From: Trichormus variabilis 0441
Lineage (GTDB): Bacteria > Cyanobacteriota > Cyanobacteriia > Cyanobacteriales > Nostocaceae
Direction: 5' to 3'
Assembly (NCBI RefSeq): GCF_009856605.1
Contig: NZ_CP047242.1
Span: 2,858,001-2,922,000, forward strand
DNA length: 64,000 nucleotides
The notes below the pieces were generated by a model. It saw only the letters and a program-made list of their open reading frames with translations. It searched no databases and was not told where the DNA came from. This document shows, one piece after another, positions 40,586-50,042 of the stretch. Numbering within the stretch: position 1 is the first letter of the stretch; the number at the start of each line of letters is the position of its first letter. The position numbers and the translations under genes are program-made.

Positions 40586-41865
40586 AAGTTCAATTGCTAA
40601 GAGCGTTAAGTGATACTAATATTGATGCCACTCAATTGAGCAGCCAGCGTCAATTGGCAATTTCCATTTCTGCTGTCGCCGAGCAGTTTGAGCAAAATTT
40701 ACCACTCAATTTATGCTTGATTTTGGATCAAAGTGGTTCCATGCACGGTAAACCGTTGAAAATGGTAATTGCGGCTGTTGAGAGATTATTAGATAGGTTA
40801 CAGCCAGGCGATCGGATTTCAGTTGTGGCGTTTTCTGGGTCTGCGACAGTCATTATCCCCAACCAAATAGTCGAAGACCCCGAAAGTATCAAAACCCAAA
40901 TTAGAAAGAAGCTACAGGCTAGCGGCGGTACAGTTATTGCTGAGGGTTTGCAACAGGGAATTACAGAACTGATGAAGGGGACAAGAGGGGCTGTTTCCCA
41001 AGCATTTCTCCTTACCGATGGTCATGGTGAAGATAGTCTCAAAATTTGGAAGTGGGAAATCGGCCCAGATGATAGCAGGCGTTGTCAGGAATTTGCCAAG
41101 AAGGCGGCAAAAATCAACCTCACTATCAATACTTTGGGCTTTGGTAATAATTGGAATCAGGATTTATTAGAAACAATTGCTGATGCTGGTGGTGGGACTC
41201 TAGCTCACATTGAGCGTCCAGAACAAGCTGTCCATCACTTTAATCGCCTGTTTGCGAGGGTGCAATCGGTGGGTTTAACTAATGCTTACCTCATACTGTC
41301 TCTTGCGCCCCAAGTCCGGCTAGCAGAACTGCGGCCTATTGCCCAAGTTGCCCCTGATATTATTGAGTTACCTGTAGAACCAGAAGCAGATGGGAGTTTT
41401 ATTATTCGTTTGGGAGATTTGATGAAAGATGAGAACCGGGTGGTTTTAGCGAATCTTTACCTGGGAAAGCTACCGGAAGGACAGCAGGTAATTGGTAATG
41501 TACAAGTCCGCTATGATAATCCGAGTTTGAATGAAGAGGGGTTGCTTTCACAAATTTGGCCGATATATGCAAATGTGATGCAGGCCTATCAAGCGGATTT
41601 CGACCCCCATGTACATAAATCTATTTTGACATTGGCTAAGTATCGCCAAACTCAATTAGCAGAGACAAAATTGCGTCAAGGCGATCGCTCTGGCGCAGCG
41701 ACAATGTTACAAACAGCAGCCAAAACAGCTTTACAAATCGGCGATAATAACGCAGCCACGGTTTTACAAACTTCTGCTACCCGCCTGCAAGCTGGGGAAA
41801 AACTTTCAAATGCAGATTTAAAGAAGACTAGAATCGTGTCGAAGACAGTTTTACAAAGTTTTTAA
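40582..41865 (+). CDS. von Willebrand factor A domain protein 2
   Basis: 427 residues, a tandem paralogue of the preceding protein along its full length (SSQRQLAISISA, NLCLILDQSGSM, VGLTNAYL.LSLAP, QLAETKLRQGDRSGAATMLQ). The MIDAS motif is DQSGSM. It differs by an insertion after the TDG motif (GEDSLKIWKWEIGPDDS). It arose by local duplication. Confidence 0.9.
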   Translation: MKVQLLRALSDTNIDATQLSSQRQLAISISAVAEQFEQNLPLNLCLILDQSGSMHGKPLKMVIAAVERLLDRLQPGDRISVVAFSGSATVIIPNQIVEDPESIKTQIRKKLQASGGTVIAEGLQQGITELMKGTRGAVSQAFLLTDGHGEDSLKIWKWEIGPDDSRRCQEFAKKAAKINLTINTLGFGNNWNQDLLETIADAGGGTLAHIERPEQAVHHFNRLFARVQSVGLTNAYLILSLAPQVRLAELRPIAQVAPDIIELPVEPEADGSFIIRLGDLMKDENRVVLANLYLGKLPEGQQVIGNVQVRYDNPSLNEEGLLSQIWPIYANVMQAYQADFDPHVHKSILTLAKYRQTQLAETKLRQGDRSGAATMLQTAAKTALQIGDNNAATVLQTSATRLQAGEKLSNADLKKTRIVSKTVLQSF

Positions 41866-41869
41866 TTAT

Positions 41870-42256
41870 ATGAAAACCATTGGTATTCATCATGTAGCGA
41901 TTATTTGCTCAGATTATGAGCGATCGAAAAAATTTTATGTGGAAGTTCTAGGATTCGGAATTATTCAAGAAACTTTTCGTGCTGCGCGGAATTCCTATAA
42001 ATTAGATTTACGAATTAACGAAAATACCCAAATTGAATTATTTTCTTTTCCGAATCCTCCCCAAAGACCAAGTACTCCAGAAGCTTGTGGTCTAAGACAT
42101 TTATCCTTTGCTGTTGAAAGTATAGAAGAGACTGTTGCTTATTTACAATCTCATGATGTAGAGGTAGAAAATATCAGAGTTGATGAGATTACCGGTAAGA
42201 AATTTACTTTCTTTAAAGACCCGGATAATTTGCCTTTAGAAATTTATGAACATTAA
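41870..42256 (+). CDS. VOC family protein (glyoxalase I-like)
   Basis: 128 residues with the fold of the vicinal oxygen chelate family. GIHHVAIICSDYERSKKFY is a typical start with the metal His, LRHLSFAVESIEE gives the second, and DPDNLPLEIYEH contains the last Glu/His. It is close to the YaeR/SMU.1112c-type proteins of unknown substrate. It begins four bases after the second VWA gene and may be part of that operon. Confidence 0.88.
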   Translation: MKTIGIHHVAIICSDYERSKKFYVEVLGFGIIQETFRAARNSYKLDLRINENTQIELFSFPNPPQRPSTPEACGLRHLSFAVESIEETVAYLQSHDVEVENIRVDEITGKKFTFFKDPDNLPLEIYEH

Positions 42257-42338
42257 TAGAGGTTACATATCCGGTTTGGATTTTGAGATTAAAATAGAGT
42301 TAGGAAAGGTAGAATTTACTAGACTAGGAAGTTCTATG

Positions 42339-42566
42339 ATGACTTTACAAGAAATTATTAATTCTATTGAAAATTTGCCCACAGAAGAGCAAGAGTATTT
42401 ATTTGAGTTTCTCCGCCAGCAACGAATTGATAATCGACGGGTTGAAATTTTGGCTAATACTCAGGAAGTAATCCAGGCATTGAAAGATGGGACAGCAAAG
42501 AGAGGAAGTGTTGATGATTTGATCGCTGATTTACTAGGAGACGATGATGGAAGTTGTCTGGAGTAG
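42339..42566 (+). CDS. Putative type II antitoxin
   Basis: 75 residues beginning MTLQEIINSIENLPTEEQEY. Size, acidity and position directly before and overlapping a RelE-like toxin mark it as an antitoxin. The frame is open further upstream to 42246, but the stretch from 42246 overlaps the VOC gene and has no ribosome site, so I use the second of two adjacent ATGs. The DNA-binding fold cannot be assigned by eye. Confidence 0.75.
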   Translation: MTLQEIINSIENLPTEEQEYLFEFLRQQRIDNRRVEILANTQEVIQALKDGTAKRGSVDDLIADLLGDDDGSCLE

Positions 42567-42828
42567 TGGATTTAAGCGCTCTTTTAAGAAAATTATCAAG
42601 AAAAACCCACAATTAAAGGATCAGATTGTTAAGGTATTAAGACTTTTAGCAGAAGACCCATTTACACCTTCTTTAAAGTCTCATAAGTTAACAGGAGATT
42701 TAGCTGGTTTGTGGTCTTGTTCTGTTACTTATAATTGTAGAATTGTATTCACTTTTTCTGAGGATGAAACTTTATTAGAAATGCTTATTTTACTGATTGA
42801 TATTGGTAGCCATGATGAAGTATATTAA
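42547..42828 (+). CDS. RelE/YafQ-like toxin
   Basis: 93 residues. WSSGFKRSFKKIIKKNP, HKLTGDLAGLWSCSVTYNCRIVF and the ending LLIDIGSHDEVY are typical of the RelE/ParE superfamily, YafQ branch, whose members cut mRNA on the ribosome. It starts inside the antitoxin gene (20-base overlap), so the two are translated together. A neighbouring ATG at 42544 is an equally possible start. Confidence 0.88.
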   Translation: MEVVWSSGFKRSFKKIIKKNPQLKDQIVKVLRLLAEDPFTPSLKSHKLTGDLAGLWSCSVTYNCRIVFTFSEDETLLEMLILLIDIGSHDEVY

Positions 42829-42832
42829 ATTA

Positions 42833-43417
42833 TTAACTCTGTTCTGATTTTGAGGTAATGATTTCTGTGGGACGTAAAACTTTTTCACCGATGAGGAAAC
42901 CTTGACGGACTATTTTAGTAATTGTTTGGTCTTCTACATCATTTCTAATTTCCCGGTCTACCACTCGGCAGAAATTAAAATCGGGTTGGTCACTTTGTAA
43001 TTCTATAGGTAAAACTTGGCGTTTGCTGAGGACGCTGAGAAATTTACGATGGACTGCGCCTACGGATTTGGGTAAGCGTTGGCAAAATTCTGGGCTGGGG
43101 TCTGGGTTATTTTCTAGGTAGTTGAGTAAGGCTTCGAGTGCGTCGGTAACTTCTAAAAGTTCTAAGAATAAATCTTCAGTATTGGCTGTGGTTTGAGTTT
43201 GTTGTTCTCGTAGGGACTGCTGGAGTAAGGTATTTTGCTTTTGTAAGCTGCTAAATTCTTGGATTAACCAGTCCCGTTGTGCTTGAGTCAGCAGATAGCG
43301 GTTTTCGATAAATGTCGCTACATCTGGGGAAGATGCGGGGATTTCTGGCTTTGTACCCAGAAAAGTGGATTTTAGCCAATTGGTGACTTGGAAATAAATT
43401 GAGGGTGAATCAGACAC
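42833..43417 (-). CDS. GrpE-like nucleotide exchange factor
   Basis: 194 residues. A long coiled coil (LIQEFSSLQKQNTLLQQSLR) leads to a C-terminal beta domain ending TITKIVRQGFLIGEKVLRPTE (in part), the GrpE signature. It is the last gene of a minus-strand run with an Hsp70-like and a J-like gene, and it overlaps the J-like gene by eight bases. It is probably dedicated to that Hsp70 and not the housekeeping GrpE. Confidence 0.88.
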   Translation of the reverse strand: MSDSPSIYFQVTNWLKSTFLGTKPEIPASSPDVATFIENRYLLTQAQRDWLIQEFSSLQKQNTLLQQSLREQQTQTTANTEDLFLELLEVTDALEALLNYLENNPDPSPEFCQRLPKSVGAVHRKFLSVLSKRQVLPIELQSDQPDFNFCRVVDREIRNDVEDQTITKIVRQGFLIGEKVLRPTEIITSKSEQS

Positions 43418-44024
43418 GGGACATCTCTTTTGATAAATAAGGTAGAGTTTTATTTGCCCAAGTACAAACTTGGGGATGGGGATGATTGACTAACATCTGG
43501 CAGAGTGCCACGGCTCTTTGTAATTGTCCACCGAGCTGATAAGCTTTGATGAGCCACATCTGGGCTTGGATATAAGCTTGAGTATGACGGTCTTGACAGA
43601 TGTGGCAGTAGTCTTCTAAGTATTTTATGGCTTTCGGGTAACGTTTCTCTTGGCAAGCTGTGACACCCTCGCTTAAGAGTTCTGCTAGGGGTATGGTTAA
43701 GGGTTCTCGTTCTCGGTTTTCTTCTTGGGTTGCTTGAGCGATCGCCTTTTCCAATCCATCAAATTCTGGCAATATAACTAAAGTGGGGGCAGACTCTGCT
43801 AAGGCTGATAAGTCACTATATTTAAAACGTTTGATAGGAGGCAATATAGGACGTAAATAGTCGGCGATGATGCGTTCTTCTGGCTTCATCAAGCTTTTTT
43901 GCGCTTTTGCAATCACATCTACAGGATATTGCTTGCGCTTCATCGCTACTGCTACAGCTTTGGTAATCTCAGCTTTTGATGCTGCTTGAGATACACCCAA
44001 GATATCGTAAGGATTCTGTTCCAT
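43410..44024 (-). CDS. J-like domain protein lacking HPD, with TPR-like repeats
   Basis: 204 residues. The N-terminus NPYDILGVSQAASKAEITKAV has the pattern of a J-domain helix I-II, but the HPD loop that stimulates Hsp70 ATPase is missing (KRKQYPVDVIAKAQ at that place). The C-terminal half has TPR-like helices (AIKYLEDYCHICQDRHTQAY). It may tether clients or the Hsp70 without stimulating it. It is flanked by grpE-like and large TPR genes in one operon. Confidence 0.7.
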   Translation of the reverse strand: MEQNPYDILGVSQAASKAEITKAVAVAMKRKQYPVDVIAKAQKSLMKPEERIIADYLRPILPPIKRFKYSDLSALAESAPTLVILPEFDGLEKAIAQATQEENREREPLTIPLAELLSEGVTACQEKRYPKAIKYLEDYCHICQDRHTQAYIQAQMWLIKAYQLGGQLQRAVALCQMLVNHPHPQVCTWANKTLPYLSKEMSRV

Positions 44025-44037
44025 ATCTCACCTTTGT

Positions 44038-46767
44038 TCAACGAATATTCAGTCGGCGGTAGATTTCTTGATAATCTGGGTCATGGGGACAGAGTTGATA
44101 AACCCAACGACCTAATTGATGGACTAAATGGGTAGATAATGTTTCACTTTTCATTCCTCTAATCAAGGTCATCATCAAATAATCGCCGACATAGGAATGA
44201 ATAGCGTCATATTCTGAATACTTGGCACGGCGGACGGCTTCTTCATAGCGATCGCGTTTAATGAGATGATGGATTTCATGGAGTTCTTGGCTAATCAGAT
44301 AGATTTCTTGGATATTTGGCTCATCAGGACTAAGTTCATAAGCCCAACGACCTAAATCATAAATCTCTTCAAAGCCCAATTTTCCGCTTTTAAATCCATC
44401 AACTAAAATATCTACACAAATTTCAGTGACTATATTTTTAACCTTCAGATATTGATTCTGTTTTGCAAATTTAACGGCTCCTTCTAGATTATTTTTATTT
44501 AAAAATTCCTCAATGACTTCTACTGCCAATGCCACTTCAATTCGCTGAATTAAATCTATTACAATAGGGTTGTCAGCATCAATTAGTTTAATTCTCTCTA
44601 GTTCTTTAAGAGCTTTTTGCTTAGATATTTGTTTACTAGCAAGTTGCTCTCGGATTCTTTCTGCTTTGTATTCACCTAAATAAGCTCTAGCCTTAGTGCT
44701 ATTTAAAATATCGTACCAAAATTGAGCAAAAACTAAATGTTCGTGGTCTTCAGAGATATTTTGACGCTGTAAGCTGCAAAGTCTATCTAGTTCTATTTGC
44801 CATTCTTGATTAGCCAGAATTTCTGACTTTGCTTGGTTGAGTGGATGAATTGCCTCACGCCATTTCTGTTGCTGTAGGTGATAGCATCCTTCATGGTAAG
44901 CAACAAAGTTATGAGCAAATATTTCTAAATCAGAAGTTGCTAGATTTATAGGTTTAAGTTTAATTGCTCTTTGGCTATCTCCCGCCACACAAGCTGCTAC
45001 TGCTAATCCCCAATTTGTGTATAAGCAATGTAGGATTTTTTGGTGAGGCTCTATTGAGTTAAAATTATTGCTTGGATCGAATTTAAGATAATGGTTGTAA
45101 CAACCGGGAGTTAAAAATATATCGTTCATTTTTATGCCTTTGATTGGAGGTTGATCCATTAAATCCAAAGCTAATGTTTCCAATCGCCAGCAATCACGAA
45201 ACTTTAGATAATCTTCAATATTTTTGTCTTTTATAGTATCGATAAATGTTTCTATTCTGTTTTTGACTTGATTAAATACTAATTGAAAATCAACAGATTG
45301 TGTTCCTAGCCAAGGCACATCTTGAAGATTTATATCTTTATGCAGATTTGCTAAAGCTGTGGATAAAGAAATAATTAAATTTATGATTTGATTTGAATCC
45401 TGTTGAGCGTGATAATAATTTGCCACTGCCCAATTATGTAAGGTAATAATATTAGGTTCGGCAATCCAATAATTTTCAGCTTGTTGGCTAATCAATTGCC
45501 AGTTAGCTCTTTGCCAAACTGCCGCTTCAAGACGTGGCTGGATATGTTCTTGGAGATTTTCTTCTACTAACTGATGAAAACCAAATTTTTGGGTAAATTC
45601 TCTACTGGCTATTTTTGCTTGTTCTAGATTTTCGGCTTTAACTAATTCTTCAATATTTTGTAGAGAAAACAGGCGTTGTCTTTGGCTGAGAATTTTGAGT
45701 ATTTCTCGTTGTTCACTGATTTGTGCGCCCGATAATCCTTGCCATTCTCGATAAGCTATTTGTAAATTTTCCTGTTGTGCATACACAAATCCCCTTAGAT
45801 ATGCAGCTTGTTCTCCCGGTAAATCTTCCAAGTAAGATAGCGCTGTTTCCCATGCTTGAGTTTTAATTGTGACTAAGCCTAACCTGATACGGCAGTTAGT
45901 GTTTTCTGGTAATAGAGATTCAGCATTTGTATATAAAGAAATCGCTGTTGGGAAATCACCAATTTTTTCTGCGGCTAAACCTCGGCGAAATAGTTCTCTA
46001 CCTTGAACGAGTGATTTAAGTTTGTGTAGTAACTCATGGCCGTCGGTGCGGGGAAATTTTGCTAAAGCAGATTCTAAAAGTACGATCGCTCCCCGTAACT
46101 TTCCTTCCGTCTCTCCCTGTCGCACTCTTTGTAAACTAGCGTCGTAAGCTTCTTCTTGTGGAACTTGCTGTGTAGCGGTAGCAATGGCTTGAGTTAGTAG
46201 CTGGGTGGAGTAAAGTTCTTCAGCTTGCTGGTAAGTGGCGATCGCATTTTTAAAAAACAGATTTTCTACCAGAGATTGGGCTTGCTTTACCAATTCTTGG
46301 AACTGTTGGCGTTTCTGTAGTTCTTGTTGACATTGTTGAATGGCTTGCAATATCCTCTCGTCGTGGATAATTTTGCTACAACGCTGATAAATGGTGATGA
46401 TATTTGTCAGGTTTGTTGTTTCCCAAGGATCGCCAGTATCTTGTTTGAGTAGAGTTTTAGCGCTAGCAAGTTGTTTGTCAACTGTCCCTACTTGTTTGCG
46501 CCATTCTTGTAATTGCTGAGTTAGTTGATTGACCAACTTACCTAAGAGGATTTGGCAAATCAACCGTTCCCAAAACCCCGGTTTTCTTGACCAACAACTC
46601 AGGGCTTTTTCGGCTATGGTGACAGCCTCCCGTAGGTGTTTTGTTTGAGCTAGTTGTGCTGCTTTTTGGCTAGCTTCTCTCGTTTGTGGTGCTTGCAACC
46701 AAGCATCAACAATTCCTATCCCCAAATGATTTTTAGTTAATCTATTCAAGCTTTCCAGCAGGTTCAT
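44038..46767 (-). CDS. Large helical-repeat protein in the Hsp70-like operon
   Basis: About 909 residues, almost entirely helical. Several segments look like TPR or related repeats (GLAAEKIGDFPTAISLYTNA, FFKNAIATYQQAEELY). No enzyme motif or membrane segment is seen and I do not recognise a named family. The start ATG (46767) is fixed by a strong AGGAGGG and overlaps the stop of the upstream LysM gene (TGATG), so the two are coupled. It is likely a scaffold or client-binding part of the chaperone system. Confidence 0.75.
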   Translation of the reverse strand: MNLLESLNRLTKNHLGIGIVDAWLQAPQTREASQKAAQLAQTKHLREAVTIAEKALSCWSRKPGFWERLICQILLGKLVNQLTQQLQEWRKQVGTVDKQLASAKTLLKQDTGDPWETTNLTNIITIYQRCSKIIHDERILQAIQQCQQELQKRQQFQELVKQAQSLVENLFFKNAIATYQQAEELYSTQLLTQAIATATQQVPQEEAYDASLQRVRQGETEGKLRGAIVLLESALAKFPRTDGHELLHKLKSLVQGRELFRRGLAAEKIGDFPTAISLYTNAESLLPENTNCRIRLGLVTIKTQAWETALSYLEDLPGEQAAYLRGFVYAQQENLQIAYREWQGLSGAQISEQREILKILSQRQRLFSLQNIEELVKAENLEQAKIASREFTQKFGFHQLVEENLQEHIQPRLEAAVWQRANWQLISQQAENYWIAEPNIITLHNWAVANYYHAQQDSNQIINLIISLSTALANLHKDINLQDVPWLGTQSVDFQLVFNQVKNRIETFIDTIKDKNIEDYLKFRDCWRLETLALDLMDQPPIKGIKMNDIFLTPGCYNHYLKFDPSNNFNSIEPHQKILHCLYTNWGLAVAACVAGDSQRAIKLKPINLATSDLEIFAHNFVAYHEGCYHLQQQKWREAIHPLNQAKSEILANQEWQIELDRLCSLQRQNISEDHEHLVFAQFWYDILNSTKARAYLGEYKAERIREQLASKQISKQKALKELERIKLIDADNPIVIDLIQRIEVALAVEVIEEFLNKNNLEGAVKFAKQNQYLKVKNIVTEICVDILVDGFKSGKLGFEEIYDLGRWAYELSPDEPNIQEIYLISQELHEIHHLIKRDRYEEAVRRAKYSEYDAIHSYVGDYLMMTLIRGMKSETLSTHLVHQLGRWVYQLCPHDPDYQEIYRRLNIR

Positions 46768-47213
46768 CAAATACCCTCCTGGCACTTAGGAATTTTCAAC
46801 ACCTGTCCCACTTCTAGATAATTTTCTCTACCTATGAGTTGGGGGTTGGCTTGTACTATTGCTGGCAAAGAAACTCCCTGACCACACAATTTTTGCGCGA
46901 TCGTACTGAGATTATCTCCTGGTTGAACTGTGTAGGTGGTTGGTTCTGGGGGTTTTTGGGGTGTAACAGGGCTGGGTTGAGTAATAACTACTGTATTTAA
47001 CTGCGGTCGAGAAAATATCAAATTCGTCGCCACTCCCACACCTATGGCAATAATTAGCAGCAACAGGGCAATTCTTAATGGCCAAGGCGATTGAGTCGGG
47101 ACTTGCGGTAACGCTTGCAGCATCCGAATTACACGCAAATCGGCATCACAATTGGGGCAAGTATCGCCTGTAATATCTTGGTAACTGCACACAGGACAAT
47201 TAACTTGCATCAT
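46767..47213 (-). CDS. Zinc-ribbon, membrane and LysM domain protein
   Basis: 148 residues in three parts: an N-terminal double CxxC zinc ribbon (CPVCSYQDITGDTCPNC), one membrane helix (LRIALLLLIIAIGVGVATNL) and a C-terminal LysM domain (YTVQPGDNLSTIAQKLCG). With LysM outside, it could link cytosolic chaperone components to the cell wall. It overlaps both the Hsp70-like gene upstream (by 4 bases) and the repeat-protein gene downstream. Confidence 0.88.
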   Translation of the reverse strand: MMQVNCPVCSYQDITGDTCPNCDADLRVIRMLQALPQVPTQSPWPLRIALLLLIIAIGVGVATNLIFSRPQLNTVVITQPSPVTPQKPPEPTTYTVQPGDNLSTIAQKLCGQGVSLPAIVQANPQLIGRENYLEVGQVLKIPKCQEGI

Positions 47214-49423
47214 CGGCTGATTCCTGTAGCAATCATATTGCTAGGTAATTCCTGATTGAGCCAAAGTTTGACATCTGGCTGTAGTTCTTGCCACAAGCGA
47301 TCGCTTTCTTGTGGATTGCCACTTTCCATCGCTTCCAGTAGACGATAGAGTTTATCCGACATAGCGCTGGCTTTGGTGGGTGCAACTTGCCTTGCTTGGC
47401 GGATAGCTAACAAACTAGCTTGAATGACTTGGACTTCATTTGGTAGATGATCCAGTTCCCGTCTAGCATCTTCGCTGTAAGATTCCATTCTCGATAGATC
47501 ATGGGCATTAATTGACCCCTGCAAATCTTGACTCAGCTTTTGTAATCTTTCCTTTTGTGGTGGGGGAATGAGAAAACCGCAGATTTGAACGATGCGATCG
47601 CATTCATTCATCAGAGACTCCGCGTCTAAAGCTTCCTTAGACATGGAAACTTGGAATTTCTGCAAGCTTACTTGAGCGTCTTCACGTTTATCGATGCGTT
47701 CTTCCTCAGTTTTGGGGTCGATGATACTGTTAGCTAATTTGACTACTGGAACTGCTAGCTTCAATGCTTCTTCTACGCCAAGTTGAGTTAAATCTTGATT
47801 ATTGAGTTCAGCGATCGCTACTTCTAATTCTCTATAAATTTTCTCATCCGAGCGACCCCGCGAAAATGTACAGCTGACTCTTTCCGCCGGGTCATTTTTC
47901 AGGGTGGCTGTCATTTTCAAAGCGCTATTTTTCTCGTCTAACTCCAAATTAACTAAAATTTCCGTTCCTTTGGGATAAACCTCGTTTAAACCCAACCACA
48001 TATCCCCGATACTTTCTTTTTTATCGACCCCATCCAATTCTTCCCTCACCTGGTCAGGGCTAAAAAACTGGAAGTGAATTAACCGTTGTCCATCAGCCAC
48101 AGTTTTGAAGGTGTGGGATGTAATTACAGGCAGAATATCATTGCGGTTAATCACTTTATAGCGATCGTCTAGTAACTTGATGTAGTAATCACGGGACACG
48201 GTGGTGACTTTATCCGTTTGCCCAGCAGCCACAATCGCCGCACCTTCCGCCACCGCATACATCGGACGGGGATGCAAAACCACCTTATTATTACCAAAAG
48301 CTTCCTTAACTTTGCGTTGTACTAAAGGAATTTGGGAAGACCCCCCCACCAACAGCACTATATCCACCATTTCCAAGTGATATTCTGCATCTTGTAAGGC
48401 AAGGCGGCAAATCTGCACTGAACGATCAACCAAGTCTCCAATCATCGCCTCAAATTGCTGGCGAGTAATTTCTACTTCAATGGGGATGGCAATACCTAAT
48501 TCATCAAGTAGTTGAGTTGCTGGGCTAATCCTGGCTACTTGGGCGCTACTTAATTCAACCTTGGCACGTTCTACTGCCATTTTCAAGTCGGCGTTAAATC
48601 TTAGCCTTTGGTAGTGAGGCATTTTGGCAATTAAGCCATCAATATCGGTAATTCTCTCTTCCTGGGCGACTTGGGTTTTCACAAAGCTCATCATCTGAGA
48701 ATCAATGTCATCCCCACCTAACCATAAATCTCCCGCTTTCCCCTGTTCAATAAATGAAGTACCGGCTGCGGTAATCAGGGAAGCATCAAATGTACCGCCA
48801 CCAAAGTCGTAAACTAAAATCGTCTTCACATCTTCGCTATCTGGCGAAAAACCGTAGGATATGGCAGCAGCCGTCGGTTCTGGTAGTAATTCTAACGGCG
48901 TCAGTCCCGCTTTGAGGGCGGCGGTACGGGTGGCGTGGCGTTGCTGGTCGTTGAAATAGGCAGGGATAGTAATCACCGCTTGGTCAATTACTTCATCTAT
49001 TTTGCCAATTCCTTGACGATAAGCTTGGGCATTAGATACGACTTTTTTCAGAATCTCAGCCGAGATATCCTCTGGACTGTATTCCTTACCTCCTAGCCAA
49101 ACCGCAATGCTGTTATCGGTTCCGTAGCTAGGTTCACTAATTTTGTAGCCAACCTCTGACTTTTGTTTCTTGACTGCTTGGTCACTAAAACCCCTACCTA
49201 TTAACCGTTTAATGGAAACAATCACATTTTCAGGGTCAGCCCGTAACTGATTGTAAGCCTGATTTCCTACCAATAATTTATCCTGGTCATAGGCAACAAG
49301 CGATCGCGTCAATTTTCTATCTGGTGGTGTGTTGTCGTTAGCTGTCACCACTTCTACTTCCGCTAACTTAAACGCACCAACAGAATTAGTTGTTCCCAAA
49401 TCAATCCCGATTGCCTTACCCAT
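47210..49423 (-). CDS. Hsp70 (DnaK)-like protein
   Basis: 737 residues, longer than DnaK (~640). The ATPase motifs are intact: GIDLGTTNSVGAF, VYDFGGGTFDASL and LVGGSSQIPLVQRKV. The substrate-binding half is weakly similar to DnaK, and a long helical C-terminus (~570-737) replaces the usual EEVD-like tail. First gene of an operon with zinc-ribbon/LysM, repeat, J-like and GrpE-like genes. It is a paralogue, not the housekeeping DnaK, judging by this context. Confidence 0.92.
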   Translation of the reverse strand: MGKAIGIDLGTTNSVGAFKLAEVEVVTANDNTPPDRKLTRSLVAYDQDKLLVGNQAYNQLRADPENVIVSIKRLIGRGFSDQAVKKQKSEVGYKISEPSYGTDNSIAVWLGGKEYSPEDISAEILKKVVSNAQAYRQGIGKIDEVIDQAVITIPAYFNDQQRHATRTAALKAGLTPLELLPEPTAAAISYGFSPDSEDVKTILVYDFGGGTFDASLITAAGTSFIEQGKAGDLWLGGDDIDSQMMSFVKTQVAQEERITDIDGLIAKMPHYQRLRFNADLKMAVERAKVELSSAQVARISPATQLLDELGIAIPIEVEITRQQFEAMIGDLVDRSVQICRLALQDAEYHLEMVDIVLLVGGSSQIPLVQRKVKEAFGNNKVVLHPRPMYAVAEGAAIVAAGQTDKVTTVSRDYYIKLLDDRYKVINRNDILPVITSHTFKTVADGQRLIHFQFFSPDQVREELDGVDKKESIGDMWLGLNEVYPKGTEILVNLELDEKNSALKMTATLKNDPAERVSCTFSRGRSDEKIYRELEVAIAELNNQDLTQLGVEEALKLAVPVVKLANSIIDPKTEEERIDKREDAQVSLQKFQVSMSKEALDAESLMNECDRIVQICGFLIPPPQKERLQKLSQDLQGSINAHDLSRMESYSEDARRELDHLPNEVQVIQASLLAIRQARQVAPTKASAMSDKLYRLLEAMESGNPQESDRLWQELQPDVKLWLNQELPSNMIATGISR

Positions 49424-49619
49424 GCTGACCCAAGACTTTTTGTATAAATTGTTGAGAAAAACTAAGCTTATACGCGAGTAAAACCCCTATTTATTAAGAG
49501 TTTTCATTGATTACTTAGACTTTGCTCAACCAATGTTATACAAAACACTTGAAAACCAACCTCAGCAAAACTACTGTCAAAAGTCCAGGTTAGCAAAAGT
49601 TTATATGCAGTGATAAGTG

Positions 49620-50042
49620 CTAACTCATCGTTTTTGAATTCCCCTCCGGGGTTGACCTGTGAGTATACAAGTATGCCCAGGCAATTAACACAGCCTGAAA
49701 TGGTAATCTTGCCAAATAGAGTAATTGATTATGCGGAATGCCATCAATGGGAATGTTATGTAGCGTCATATAAATATTGGCAGGAAACACAGCAATAAAT
49801 AAGGAGATCAATCCCCATGCTGCGGCGACGCTGACAAATGGAATCATTAAGCCGATACCACCGAGAATTTCAAAAAACCCGCTAACGTAGACTGATGTAA
49901 ATGGCGGAAATGGTGGTGGTACAATCCGAGCATACTGCTCTGGTCTCAAAAAATGCGTGATGCCGACGATGATGATAGCTACCGCTAAAATACCACGGAA
50001 TAATTCTTGGCGATGATATCCTTGGTCAATTACAGAAGACAT
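49620..50042 (-). CDS. DoxX family membrane protein
   Basis: 140 residues with four hydrophobic helices (LFRGILAVAIIIVGITHF, VSGFFEILGGIGLMIPF, AAWGLISLFIAVFPANIYM, AVLIAWAYLY). The HFLRPEQYARIVPP and FFEILGGIGL motifs match the DoxX/DoxX-like family. The function is uncertain; family members are linked to redox or stress responses. Confidence 0.82.
   Translation of the reverse strand: MSSVIDQGYHRQELFRGILAVAIIIVGITHFLRPEQYARIVPPPFPPFTSVYVSGFFEILGGIGLMIPFVSVAAAWGLISLFIAVFPANIYMTLHNIPIDGIPHNQLLYLARLPFQAVLIAWAYLYTHRSTPEGNSKTMS

Noticed and set aside
49610..49798. Plus-strand frame opposite the DoxX gene
   Set aside because: It is almost wholly antisense to the DoxX gene, which has four clear membrane helices; the opposite frame has no domain.
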